Below, one piece after another: positions 36,047-45,557 of a DNA stretch of 64,000 nucleotides. The notes under the pieces are model-generated. The model had not been told where the DNA came from and searched no databases. It worked only from the letters and a program-made list of their open reading frames with translations. A program made the position numbers and the translations under genes. Each line of letters begins with the position of its first letter. Within the stretch, counting starts at the first letter, position 1. This DNA comes from CAXXFQ01 sp963674475 (GTDB lineage Bacteria; Planctomycetota; Planctomycetia; Pirellulales; Thermoguttaceae), in the NCBI GenBank assembly GCA_963674475.2, contig CAXXFQ010000024.1:620001-684000 (forward strand), in the 5' to 3' direction.

Positions 36047-38518
36047 GTGATTCAAACTTTTTTTGCGGTTCTGCTCCCTTTAACGTGCACACAAACATTG
36101 GCACCCGTGTCCGAACTGCCAAATAGCTCTCCTTCAAAAGAAGCAAGAGCGGATTGGTTTCAGGTCAGCGGGATTTACCCTCATCTTGCTTTTTTCAATC
36201 AGGAAGGCGAGTGTGGCACGGGAGCGGTGGTTCCGTGGGCCGGGCAATTGTGGGCGATTACTTATGCGCCGCACAAACCTAACGGCTCTTCTGACAAGCT
36301 ATATGAAATTGATGAGCAGTTGAACTTGACCGTGCGTCCTGAAAGCGTCGGCGGAACTCCGGCGAATCGGATGATCCATTGCGAGTCGCAACAACTTTTC
36401 CTTGGTCCTTACGTCATCGATCGCCAACGCAACGTGCGTGTGATCGAGCCCCGTGTCATGCCCGGTCGGCTCACGGGCAACGCCCGGCATCTTTATAATC
36501 CGGCCGAAAAGCTCTACTACGCGACGATGGAAGAGGGCATTTATGAGGTCGACGTCCAGACGTTGGCGGTAACCGAGCTTTATCCCGACGCCAACCACCA
36601 GAAAAACCATGCAGGGCAACTTCTTCCAGGTTACCACGGCAAGGGGCTGTATTCGGCGCAAGGTAGGTTGGTTTATTCGAACAACGGCGAGCTTTCCAAA
36701 CTGGCGCAGCAACGCCCGGATATTGCGTCCGGCTGCCTCGCCGAATGGAACGGCAAGGATTGGCATGTGGTGCGACGCAACCAGTTCACTGAAGTCACCG
36801 GGCCGGGCGGCATCGCCGGAAATTCCGATCCGCACAAAGACCCGTTATGGGCGGTCGGTTGGGATCATCGCTCGTTGATTCTGATGCTGCTTGACGGTGG
36901 AAGGTGGCAAAGCTTTCGTTTGCCCAAAGCAAGCCACTGCTACGACGGGGCCCACGGCTGGAACACCGAATGGCCGCGGATTCGCGACATCGGCGAAGAC
37001 GACCTGTTGATGACCATGCACGGCATGTTCTGGCGATTTCCCAAATCGTTTTCGGCGAAGAACACGGCCGGCATCGCGCCGCGTTCGACTTATCTGAAAG
37101 TCATTGGCGACTTTTGCCGCTGGAAGGAGATGGTCGTCTTTGGCTGCGACGATACTGCCAGAAATGAGTTTCTCAACGAACGCAAAGTCAAAGGCGATCT
37201 TGCCGGGCCAGGACAAAGTCAATCGAACCTCTGGTTTGTCGCACCTGAGCGATTGGATCAATTCGGCGCTCCGCTGGCCCGCGGCGCCGTTTGGTTCAAC
37301 GAAAGCGTGGGAGCCGACGAAATGTCGGACCCGTTTCTGTTCGCCGGTTTTGAGCACCGTGCGGTTCATCTCGCACATGACTTCGATGAACCCGTGACGT
37401 TCACTTTGGAAGTTGATGTCAATGGAACCGGTACCTGGCAAGAGCTCCGCAAGGTCGTTGTTCCCGCAAAGGGGTACCAATGGGTCGAGTTTGCCGGCCA
37501 CGAGAAAGGTCAGTGGGTCCGTGTACGTGCGAATCGAAACGTTCCCAAAGTGTTGGCTTTCTTCCATTACTCTAATCGCGACAAACGCTTGGCGAGTGCC
37601 GCAAGAAAGTTTGAAGGCCTCGCCAAGCCGAACGACACCTCTTATGGCGGCGGAATCATCCGCGCACGAGGAGCCGATTTAGGCACTTTACACTTTGCCG
37701 CGTCAACGGTTCGCGATGAAAAACTTCAAGAGGACGGCTACTACGAACTCGATAAGGAGATGAAGCTGCGTCGCGTGGACGATCCGAAAACGCATGCATG
37801 GCTGAAGAAAAACGCAGCGGTACCTAACGGAATACTCTCAACGGATGAGGCGTCGGTATTGTACGTTGACGACTCGGGCCGTCGGTTTCGGTTGCCTAAG
37901 GGCGATCCGATTTTCGATGCGGCGTCGACCATTCCGATGCGGATCGATCGGGAAGTCTGTACCGAGCGAGATTTGTTCAATTGCCACGGGACTTTTTACG
38001 AACTGCCTGCCGAAAACGCCGGCGGCTTTTTGAAGATCCGTCCCATTACCACGCACAACCGCCGTATCACCGACTATTGTTCATGGCGAGGGCTTTTGGT
38101 CATGACGGGGATCGCCGTTGAATCGGGCCGCGACAACCAACACATTATCCGCTCCGACGATGGTCGGTGTGCCGTGTGGGTCGGCGCAGTAGACGATCTC
38201 TGGCAGCTTGGCAAAGTTGTCGGCCGGGGCGGTCCGTGGAAAAACACACAGGTACAGTCGGGCCAGGCCTCCGACCCCTATCTGATGACCGGTTACGATC
38301 AAAAGACCCTGTTGTTGTCGCACACATCGCCGAATCCGGTCACCATCCATGTCGAAGTGAATGTAACGGGTACCGGACACTGGCAACGATACAAATCCTT
38401 CGATGTCGCGTCAGGCGAGTCCGTCCGCCACGAATTCCCCGAAGGGTTTCAAGCCTATTGGGTGCGATTGACCTCAGCTCAAGACGCCATCGTTACGGGA
38501 CAGTTCGTCTACCAATGA
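36047..38518 (+). CDS. Two-lobed secreted protein of unknown function
   Basis: 823 residues, starting GTG at 36047 with a hydrophobic N-terminus (FFAVLLPLTCTQT) of signal-peptide type but lacking basic residues. The 5' end may therefore be altered; an in-frame stop lies just upstream. It resembles large secreted beta-rich proteins of planctomycetes and verrucomicrobia with no known role. The C-terminal parts of both halves match each other: LWFVAPERLDQFG ... SDPFLFAGFEHRAVHLAHD ... VDVNGTGTWQ, and VWVGAVDDLWQLG ... SDPYLMTGYDQKTLLLSHT ... VNVTGTGHWQ. This points to an internal duplication of a propeller plus beta-sandwich unit. It sits alone between two RHS fragments. Confidence 0.7.
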   Translation: MIQTFFAVLLPLTCTQTLAPVSELPNSSPSKEARADWFQVSGIYPHLAFFNQEGECGTGAVVPWAGQLWAITYAPHKPNGSSDKLYEIDEQLNLTVRPESVGGTPANRMIHCESQQLFLGPYVIDRQRNVRVIEPRVMPGRLTGNARHLYNPAEKLYYATMEEGIYEVDVQTLAVTELYPDANHQKNHAGQLLPGYHGKGLYSAQGRLVYSNNGELSKLAQQRPDIASGCLAEWNGKDWHVVRRNQFTEVTGPGGIAGNSDPHKDPLWAVGWDHRSLILMLLDGGRWQSFRLPKASHCYDGAHGWNTEWPRIRDIGEDDLLMTMHGMFWRFPKSFSAKNTAGIAPRSTYLKVIGDFCRWKEMVVFGCDDTARNEFLNERKVKGDLAGPGQSQSNLWFVAPERLDQFGAPLARGAVWFNESVGADEMSDPFLFAGFEHRAVHLAHDFDEPVTFTLEVDVNGTGTWQELRKVVVPAKGYQWVEFAGHEKGQWVRVRANRNVPKVLAFFHYSNRDKRLASAARKFEGLAKPNDTSYGGGIIRARGADLGTLHFAASTVRDEKLQEDGYYELDKEMKLRRVDDPKTHAWLKKNAAVPNGILSTDEASVLYVDDSGRRFRLPKGDPIFDAASTIPMRIDREVCTERDLFNCHGTFYELPAENAGGFLKIRPITTHNRRITDYCSWRGLLVMTGIAVESGRDNQHIIRSDDGRCAVWVGAVDDLWQLGKVVGRGGPWKNTQVQSGQASDPYLMTGYDQKTLLLSHTSPNPVTIHVEVNVTGTGHWQRYKSFDVASGESVRHEFPEGFQAYWVRLTSAQDAIVTGQFVYQ

Positions 38519-38604
38519 TTTACCATTCCGAGGCCACCGCCTGCGATCGATTGGCCTCACTATCGCCACAGTTTAGCTGGATCTGCTTGACCAACTCCGA
38601 CTCG

Positions 38605-39030
38605 GTCGCCGCCGCCACCGCCAAAAAAACTGATTAAAAATCCCGTTCATCGCCTTGCCATGTATGGGATTAACCGGATGGCAAGCAATGGTGTCCCATT
38701 GAAATGGCGGCCAAAAAGCCTTCTTGAGGTTCAAGTGAGAGTCAATGGTTTTAGGCCATTCTGACCCGACAAAAATGACAATTCGAATTCGCTCAAGTCG
38801 GGACCATCAGAAGACATCTCAGACCGATGCTCTAAGAGTCGGACTCTATCGCCCGCGCTAGTAAAAAAACCGAGAAAAAACGGCTCTATCCGTCTCGCAA
38901 CGCAAAGAAAAAAACCCGGAAAAACCAGGCTTTCGTGGAAAACTTTGCCCATCAGTACCCAAGTCCGTTGTACCAATACCGGCACCCTATTTTCAGACCT
39001 CTCTCTAACTATATGCAGCGTAAGGAGATA
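38605..39030. repeat. Roughly 470-bp interspersed repeat, copy B
   Basis: Matches 2148-2632 and 44951-45388 from CGCCGCCACCGCCAAAAA to AAGGAGATAG. Conserved blocks include CAAGTCGGGACCATCAG, CAGACCGATGCTCTAAGAG and TTTGCCCATCAGTACCC. It directly abuts the RHS fragment at 39050. Confidence 0.8.
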
Positions 39031-39049
39031 GGGGCCGCAGTATCGGCCT

Positions 39050-39250
39050 GCGGAACCGAAGGCGTGTTGACCGTCGTACTCGGCAACCATCGTCGCGCCG
39101 TCGGCCACCTTTACTAAGCGGTTCCACGCATTGTAGGTGCACGTGTAGTGCGCGGCGAAGTCGGTGGGCGGTCGGGCATCGTCGTCATGTTACCGGCCGC
39201 GTCATACGCGACGTGGGGCGAGGAGGAGTCGATCTGGGTGAAACAGTTCA
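39050..39250 (-). pseudogene. RHS-repeat fragment (upstream part of the core)
   Basis: The minus strand encodes SPHVAYDAAGNMTTMPD, and after a frameshift YTCTYNAWNRLVKVADGA then TMVAEYDG. This segment precedes the part found at 35210-35755 in RHS proteins, with both pieces meeting at VAEYD. The rest of the gene is gone. Confidence 0.75.
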
Positions 39251-39257
39251 GTTCAGG

Positions 39258-42200
39258 CTAACCCAATTCATACTCGTTCCAGACGGCGTCGATCGCGGTG
39301 GTTGAATTCTCCTTTTCGTTGGCATCTTTCTCTCGTCTTTGGTTATCGGCATCCATCGAAACGGCCAGAGACATTATCTCCGTTGAATTGTCTGATCGGG
39401 AAGTTGTGGTACACCAGAAACCAGAACTATCGTTGGTCGGTTCTTGCCGTTGAAATGGGAAATCAAACGAATAGTCCGTCCGTCCGCCGAGATCACTCTT
39501 TTTGACCTTATAGCTACCAATCATGCCAATGATGTCTTTGATGTCGACCAGGCCGTTGCGGTCAAAGTCGGCGGCCCAGTCATCGTCCAAGGCCGACTCG
39601 CCGGGCACGTTTTTGTAAACGCTAATCAATCGAATGATGTCTTCAATGTCGACCTGGCCGTCTCGATTGAGATCATGCAATTTGGGCCAAAGCTCTACCG
39701 TCGCCGGGGCTGATTCGGTCATGGTAATGGCCGCGCTATCTCCAAACGGGGACATCGTGAATTGGTCGAAGGCAAACTCGATATCGATCGGCTGAGCATA
39801 CCCGTCGGTCGGCCTATCGGGCATGGCCGATTCGCCGGGAATCGGTTTCATCGGCACCCGGCCCAAAAGAACTGGCTGGTCAATTCCCAGGCCACCGGTT
39901 TTTGTTATTCCAGAAAAGGAAACCGTTCCGTTGTCCGGATCGACGTTCATGAAAGTGGAAACCATGCCCCCGCCGAATTCAATCAGATCCATCTCGGGCA
40001 CAAAATAGGTTTCCGGGTAATCCAGAGTTACGCTGAAGGTGCCGATTCCGCCGTGATTGATGGTTCCCCAGACCTCGACCCAGCATTCAGTCCATTCGTC
40101 GATCCAATCGATACTCTCCGGAATGGCCGAGGCCTGGCCCAACGAATCGGTCCAAGAAGTATCCCCCCATTGCCGCACGATCAATCCGGCGTTCCAGGAC
40201 GAAGATTCGGTCAAGGTGTAAGGCGACTCATGGGCACCGATATCAACCGTGCCTTCTTGAATCCTCGACTCTCCCGCCCGGTCGGTTTCAAGCGGTTTCT
40301 TTTCATGGTGGCCGCAATTTCCCCGTTTCCAATAGACTGCCCCCTCATTATCGCCTGTATTGATGGCCGGGCTGTCGGGGCGAAGCCGAAGGTCGCCAAG
40401 ATCGTTGTTGGCCGACTCGTCGATACCGGGCGTATCCGGGTTATCTCTCCAGCCGTCCCCACCGTCGGACGGATTTCGAACGAACTTCGGATCGATGTCA
40501 ATCAGGTTATGAGCAGGACCCGAGATGAGTTCTACGTTGGAGCTAAGATCGGTTTCGGCATGTATGTGACAGTTGGGATCGGTCTCGGCATCATTCAAAC
40601 AGATAATTGAATTGGTTATCGGGTATAGTTCATTGCCAGAGAGAACCCCATAGTCACTAAGGAGTGGGGCAGAAGAATGTGGGATCCAGATCGGGTCATT
40701 AAGGATTGTACGGAACGGTTCATTGTATACTATATCGACCGGGTCATTGAATGAGGGCCAGGTCGGTTCAGGAGAAAACAATGGTGCCTTGAAGCTTTCT
40801 GTTGTGTATATCCCACCACCGCAGTTCGCTGAATTTCCTGAAATGGTCGAATTTGTCAGAAACAGGAGGTGATGAACGCCGCAATAAATTCCACCACCTT
40901 CGAAAGCTTCATTTCCAACGAGTACCGAATTGGCGATAACCAGCAAGTTATCGGTATCGCTCAAATGATGATGAGTGTCCGATACGTGAAAATTATAGAT
41001 CCCGCCACCTTGGTGGGCCGAATTTTCCGAAAGGGTTGAGCTAATAAGCGAAAGGTCACCAAGGTTATAAAACCCGCCACCACAGGAATCGGCTTCATTT
41101 TCGATGATGGTCGAGCTTGTGACGGTTGCCATCCCTCGGAAACCAACGCAACTCCCATCCTCGGTGCGAAGCCCTCCCGCGTTGTAAATTCCTCCCCCGT
41201 TGTTGGCCGAGTTGCCCAAGATAGTCGAACTAGCAACATTTATCACGCCTTGCCAACCGGCTGAAAACCCTCCCCCATTGTAAATCCCTCCCCCATTGTT
41301 GGCCGAGTTGCCCGAAATGGTCGAGTTGGTAACGGTTGCACTGCCTTGGCTGCCGTTGTAAATCCCTCCCCCGTTGTTGGCCGAGTTACCCGAGATGGTC
41401 GAATCGGTAATAGTGGCTCCACCCGCACCGTCAACGACGCATGGGTATATATGCCATGGAATTCTATAGCTTTTATTCAACACCCCGCCCCCATTCATGG
41501 CGGAGTTTTCTGAAATCGTCGAGTTGTTGATAAAAAGGTGATAGGTGCTCAAAATTCCCCCGCCACCGCCTTCCGCATGATTGCCGCTGATAGTGGAATT
41601 CGTGACGGTAAGGTCGCGATCGTTCGAAATACCGCCGCCGGATTTGGCATCATTGCCGCAGATGGTCGAGTTGGTGACGGTCAGTTTACCTTTGTTGTAG
41701 ATTCCGCCCCCTTCATTTGTTACGGAGCAAGCGGTAATGATGGAGTTGGCAACGGAAAGCAAACCACGATTAAAGATCCCGCCTCCACAATCTTTTCCTG
41801 AAGGAACAACACCGTATATGAAGTCGTGTCCGTTTCGTGAATCGATGAGGTAATTCTCGTTGAGCAAATCGGCGTTTCCGCCAGTTATCTTGATGCCGTC
41901 AATCGTGGATTTAACATACTTACTACAAAAGACGACCGTGCAGGCATTGTCGCTCGCGTCATCTTGGATACCGAGATCGCCGGAGAGGATCGTCTCATGG
42001 ACGGTCCAGTCTCGTTGGTCGATGGCAGTTTCTGTTCCCTGGAAGCCGCCATAAAGGGCAACGTTGTTCAGGAGAGAAAAACTGGCCGATCGGGCCTCTT
42101 CGCCTTCCAGAAGCTCGGTCGGCTTGTACGTTCCTTCGGCGATCCAGATCTGCTCGATGTTGTTCGACTCATCTTCATCCGAATTGAGCAGTTCAGCCTT

Positions 42201-44108
42201 GTCGAGTGCCGCTTGCAGATCGTCGAAAGCCGTTTCCCACACCAGCCCGTATCCTCCGGCGGGGGCGTCGGCGTCGACGCACAGAACCGAACTCGGCAAG
42301 TAGCGATCGAATGCCGATTCGTACGCGCCAATATCGACCGTGCCACAAAGGATCCGCGGATTACCGTCGCGATCGGTTAAAAGCGGGGTCCCGTTCGCAA
42401 AAACCGCCAGTTCGTTCGCGCCCGTGTTGATAGCCGGAGAGCCGGGGCGAAGACGCAGGTCACCGTAGTCGTCGTTGGCCGACTCGTCAATGTCGATCGT
42501 GCCGGGATCGTCCCCCCAACCGTCACCACCGTCGGACGGATTTCGAACGAACTTCGGGTCGATACCAATGAGGTTATTGCGTCCTTCTAGAATGAGTGCG
42601 TTACCGTAGAAGTCGGGATCGGCCGTAGCAGTATTCAGGGAAAGGATTGAATTCGCTATAGACGTGTTATTAGGAGCACTAATAGAAAGTCCGGTTTGAA
42701 AGTTATCGGATGACTGGAAAATATTCGATGGGAGAGGACTCCAGTCCCAAGGAATCGTGATTATGTCGGGAGGATCAAGGTGAGGGGCTGATTCAATGGC
42801 TACCCCTCCTCCACGGCTGGCCGAGTTTCCTGAAATTGTCGAGTTCGTGATATTCAGTTGTCCATCATCCTGAAAAATGCCTCCCCCCCAGCTTCTATGT
42901 ATCCCGTCTTCCGTACTGTCGAAAAAGCTCTTCGCGACGTTGCCACTGACAACCGAACTAGAAAGTTTCAATACTCCTTGATTATGAATACCGCCCCCGT
43001 CTGCGTGGATCTCATTTCTTCCTAAGTCCTCGATTTCGGACAGGTGAGGGTTGTTGGAAGCGGTGTTGCAGGCAATCGTCGAGCCGGTAATATCAAGCAA
43101 CCCATGAAGATCATTCGAAAGCCCCCCACCAAATTGGGCCGTATTCTCTGAAACCGTACTGTTCAGAAGAAACACCCGATTAGAAAGGCGAGGGATAACG
43201 CAAATGTAATTCATCCCGGGCAATAGAACTTCATGATTGTGTATTCCACCTCCCCGGAAACTGGCGGTGTTTTTCGAGATATTCGAGTTTGTGACGGTTA
43301 TTATGCCACTGTTGCAAATGCCGCCTCCGGAACTAAAGGCTTGATTTCCGGCAATAGTCGAATCGGTAATGGAGAGATTACCACCGTTGTAAATCCCACC
43401 CCCTTGATTCGCTGCCGAGTTAGCCGTGATGGTTGAGTTAGTGACCGAGAGCGTGCCTCGATTAAAAATCCCGCCACCACAATCCTTTTCTGAAGGAAAC
43501 ACACCCCATATGTGATTACATTCATACCATCGCATAATGTCATTAAAGTAGAATGAATGGGCATTTCCGCCAGTTATCCTGATACCGTCGATTGTGGCTT
43601 CGATATTTTCTCCGCAATAGACGACCGTGTCGGCGTTGTCCATTGTGATGTTTTGAATGCCGAGGTCCCCGGAGAGAATTGTTTCATGGACGGTCCAGTC
43701 ACGCTGCTCCAGCGCCGTTTCGTTTCCCTCAAAACCGCCATAAAGGCCCACGTTGTCGAGCAAAGAGAACGATTCCGCGTGAGCATATTCAGAAAGGAGT
43801 CGCTCGGTCGGCTTGTACGTCCCTTCGGCCACCCAGATCTGATCGATATCGTTCGTCTCGATCTCGTCGGCATTGAGTACCTCGGCCTGATCCAACGCCA
43901 ATTGAAGATCGTCATAGGCCGAATCCCACGCCAGCCCGTCCCCACCGGCCAGGGCGTCGGCGTCGACGCGCAACACGGAAAGCATTCGGCGGTCTTCGAG
44001 CGGTTCAAGCCGAAGGCGATGTTGACGGTTGGCCAAACAGCCAAGCCGTGTGAGTTTAACGGCGTTTTTTCGTGGACGACTATCCGTTACCTTCTTCCAT
44101 AAGGACAT
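39258..44108 (-). CDS. Giant secreted beta-helix protein with cohesin-like and dockerin domains
   Basis: 1616 residues from ATG at 44108; upstream codons are open but the paralogue starts at the same MSLWKK. LEPLEDRRMLS is at 34-44. Two long homologous modules follow, each beginning RVDADALAGG/CVDADAPAGG and continuing with a globular part (EQRDWTVHETILSGDLGIQ) and GGGIYN/STISGNSA beta-helix repeats. The end has a cohesin-like beta-sandwich (TFSVTLDYPETYFVPEMD) and a two-loop dockerin (DLNRDGQVDIEDIIRL and DFDRNGLVDIKDIIGM). A surface scaffold, adhesin or polysaccharide-binding protein is likely. Confidence 0.85.
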   Translation of the reverse strand: MSLWKKVTDSRPRKNAVKLTRLGCLANRQHRLRLEPLEDRRMLSVLRVDADALAGGDGLAWDSAYDDLQLALDQAEVLNADEIETNDIDQIWVAEGTYKPTERLLSEYAHAESFSLLDNVGLYGGFEGNETALEQRDWTVHETILSGDLGIQNITMDNADTVVYCGENIEATIDGIRITGGNAHSFYFNDIMRWYECNHIWGVFPSEKDCGGGIFNRGTLSVTNSTITANSAANQGGGIYNGGNLSITDSTIAGNQAFSSGGGICNSGIITVTNSNISKNTASFRGGGIHNHEVLLPGMNYICVIPRLSNRVFLLNSTVSENTAQFGGGLSNDLHGLLDITGSTIACNTASNNPHLSEIEDLGRNEIHADGGGIHNQGVLKLSSSVVSGNVAKSFFDSTEDGIHRSWGGGIFQDDGQLNITNSTISGNSASRGGGVAIESAPHLDPPDIITIPWDWSPLPSNIFQSSDNFQTGLSISAPNNTSIANSILSLNTATADPDFYGNALILEGRNNLIGIDPKFVRNPSDGGDGWGDDPGTIDIDESANDDYGDLRLRPGSPAINTGANELAVFANGTPLLTDRDGNPRILCGTVDIGAYESAFDRYLPSSVLCVDADAPAGGYGLVWETAFDDLQAALDKAELLNSDEDESNNIEQIWIAEGTYKPTELLEGEEARSASFSLLNNVALYGGFQGTETAIDQRDWTVHETILSGDLGIQDDASDNACTVVFCSKYVKSTIDGIKITGGNADLLNENYLIDSRNGHDFIYGVVPSGKDCGGGIFNRGLLSVANSIITACSVTNEGGGIYNKGKLTVTNSTICGNDAKSGGGISNDRDLTVTNSTISGNHAEGGGGGILSTYHLFINNSTISENSAMNGGGVLNKSYRIPWHIYPCVVDGAGGATITDSTISGNSANNGGGIYNGSQGSATVTNSTISGNSANNGGGIYNGGGFSAGWQGVINVASSTILGNSANNGGGIYNAGGLRTEDGSCVGFRGMATVTSSTIIENEADSCGGGFYNLGDLSLISSTLSENSAHQGGGIYNFHVSDTHHHLSDTDNLLVIANSVLVGNEAFEGGGIYCGVHHLLFLTNSTISGNSANCGGGIYTTESFKAPLFSPEPTWPSFNDPVDIVYNEPFRTILNDPIWIPHSSAPLLSDYGVLSGNELYPITNSIICLNDAETDPNCHIHAETDLSSNVELISGPAHNLIDIDPKFVRNPSDGGDGWRDNPDTPGIDESANNDLGDLRLRPDSPAINTGDNEGAVYWKRGNCGHHEKKPLETDRAGESRIQEGTVDIGAHESPYTLTESSSWNAGLIVRQWGDTSWTDSLGQASAIPESIDWIDEWTECWVEVWGTINHGGIGTFSVTLDYPETYFVPEMDLIEFGGGMVSTFMNVDPDNGTVSFSGITKTGGLGIDQPVLLGRVPMKPIPGESAMPDRPTDGYAQPIDIEFAFDQFTMSPFGDSAAITMTESAPATVELWPKLHDLNRDGQVDIEDIIRLISVYKNVPGESALDDDWAADFDRNGLVDIKDIIGMIGSYKVKKSDLGGRTDYSFDFPFQRQEPTNDSSGFWCTTTSRSDNSTEIMSLAVSMDADNQRREKDANEKENSTTAIDAVWNEYELG

Positions 44109-44328
44109 GGTCACTTCTACCCCTATTTTCTTGTGACTTATCTTTTGCCGTTTCGGTCTATCCTGTTTTCCGCAACCCGGCACTTCAAACCGGGCGTCTC
44201 AAGCAAGGCCGCTCACGCAGCGGTGTTGTTTAGGGTATGCAATGGTCTTAACCCTCCATTGTAACAATACCAAGAGATACAATTTTATTCTAACGGAACG
44301 CAAAGGATATCGCAAGCGATCTGTTTTA
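44109..44328 (-). promoter_or_regulatory. Conserved leader of the second giant gene
   Basis: Aligns with 6459-6682. The hairpin CCCGG-(9 nt)-CCGGG is at 44176-44194; its loop differs (CACTTCAAA versus CACTTTGAA) while the stem is unchanged. The adjacent GAGC...GCTT pairing keeps one G-U where the other copy has A-U. The region ends just after GATATCGCAAGCGATCTG. Confidence 0.5.
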
Positions 44329-44394
44329 AGGAACTTACCCCCCCTCGAAAGAGTGGGGTTAAGGGGAAAGGAATTCGCTCCCTTAGCACCACTA

Positions 44395-44660
44395 TCAACA
44401 GCTCAAGACGCCGCCGAGCCGTTCATGCCGAACCAGCTCGCCAAGCTCAAGTGTCTCGATTTCCTCCCGCGTTGCTTCGTCGAAGTTCGGCGGAAGGAAC
44501 CGTGAGCCACGGCGGGCGGTAGGAGCTTCTGCTCCATCGTAATTTCGAAAGCGGTGTGGCAGCACCAACCCGCCCCCCGTCGTACCGGGCCGCGAGCCGC
44601 GGTGGTGGTAGTAATAGAGGTATTCGGTTAGGATGTGTCGAAGAGTTTTTGGTTACGCTC
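44395..44660 (-). pseudogene. Integrase C-terminal relic
   Basis: The minus strand reads HILTEYLYYYHHRGSRP near 44620 and ends LVRHERLGGVLS-like near 44400, matching the tail of planctomycete integrase-type transposases (yl..Y..YYh..RPH...RLGGll). The paired relic at 48760-49040 is about 90 bases longer because it contains a 93-bp module. Confidence 0.6.
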
Positions 44661-44715
44661 TACGTCAAATTCCCCAGTAGGTAGTGGCTGAAATTCAGGG
44701 GCAGGAGATTACTTT

Positions 44716-44901
44716 ATGCGGATCAACCGACTAAATGCAGTACAATGCGCTATCGTTGCGGTTCCCCTAGGCGTCTTGGGGTTGTTTGCAATTCTGCTTT
44801 ATATTGTGACTGTGGAATTCCATCGAGTTGCGCCTGAGGAAATCCCTGTACGACTGACCGGCTTTAATTTTCTGTACCAGGGAGGGTATGCCAGCATCTG
44901 A
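44716..44901 (+). CDS. Small single-helix membrane protein, C-terminus replaced by IS-end DNA
   Basis: 61 codons after GGCAGGAGATTACTTT, a good ribosome binding site. It has MRINRLNAVQ, one membrane helix (CAIVAVPLGVLGLFAILLYI) and VEFHRVAPEEIPVR. From LTGFNFLYQG onward the codons come from the IS-end scar at 44855-44890, so the native tail is lost. The sister copy at 49098-49375 keeps the tail (SWLSTKKDARSV...) but has lost its start. Function unknown; possibly not functional. Confidence 0.45.
   Translation: MRINRLNAVQCAIVAVPLGVLGLFAILLYIVTVEFHRVAPEEIPVRLTGFNFLYQGGYASI
44855..44890 (-). repeat. IS-end scar, copy e
   Basis: TGACCGGCTTTAATTTTC then TGTACCAGGGAGGGTATG: the right-end motif in reverse. 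It interrupts the small membrane protein gene. Confidence 0.7.
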
Positions 44902-44950
44902 ACCAGGAATATTGACGAGAAGTGAGCGAGCGATATCCCCCCTGCCGTTC

Positions 44951-45388
44951 AGCAGTGATGGAAAAAGAGAAGTGGCTCTGGTACGATGAGGCTCCCAGCG
45001 ATAGCAGCCAGCTTTGAATTCGCCGCCACCACCAAAAAGACTGATTGAAAAATCGCCTTTTCTCGTCTGGGGGTAACCGGATGACAAGCCATTGCACCCC
45101 ACTGAAATCGCCGCCAAAAGAGGGTTTTGGCGGTGCCGGATGAAAACGTTTGTTTTAGGTCAGTCTGACCTGATAAAAATGACAATTAGAATTCGCTCAA
45201 GTCGGAACCATCAGCAGACATCCCAGACCGATGCTCTAAGAGGCGGGTTCTACCGCTCACGCTAGCGAAAAACCCGAGAAAAATGGCTCGACCCGTTTCG
45301 TATCGCAAAGAAAAAGTTTCGAAAACCCAGGCTTTCATGGAAAACTCTGCCCATCAGTACCCAAGTCGGTCGTACCAATATGGGTAAC
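44951..45388. repeat. Roughly 470-bp interspersed repeat, copy C
   Basis: Matches copies A (2148-2632) and B (38605-39030), ending CAATATGGGTAACC, slightly earlier than the others. It is followed at 45415-45485 by GAGGAGACGATGGCTGGCG ... GAGATTGGGAGCAG, a block also found near 2035-2090 and 8165-8225. The gap 44902-45557 holds no other gene. Confidence 0.8.
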
Positions 45389-45557
45389 CGCTCCCGGAAG
45401 TGTGTGGGGTTTGATGGCGTGGTTTCGTTTGGTGGAGGAGACGATGGCTGGCGATGAGATTGGGAGCAGTGGCTTAGGCGGGGGTGGTGCCGTCGCGATT
45501 CCAGACAGGGCGACGATGACTCTCCCGCTGACTCACTGCGGAATCCACGCTTTCGGT

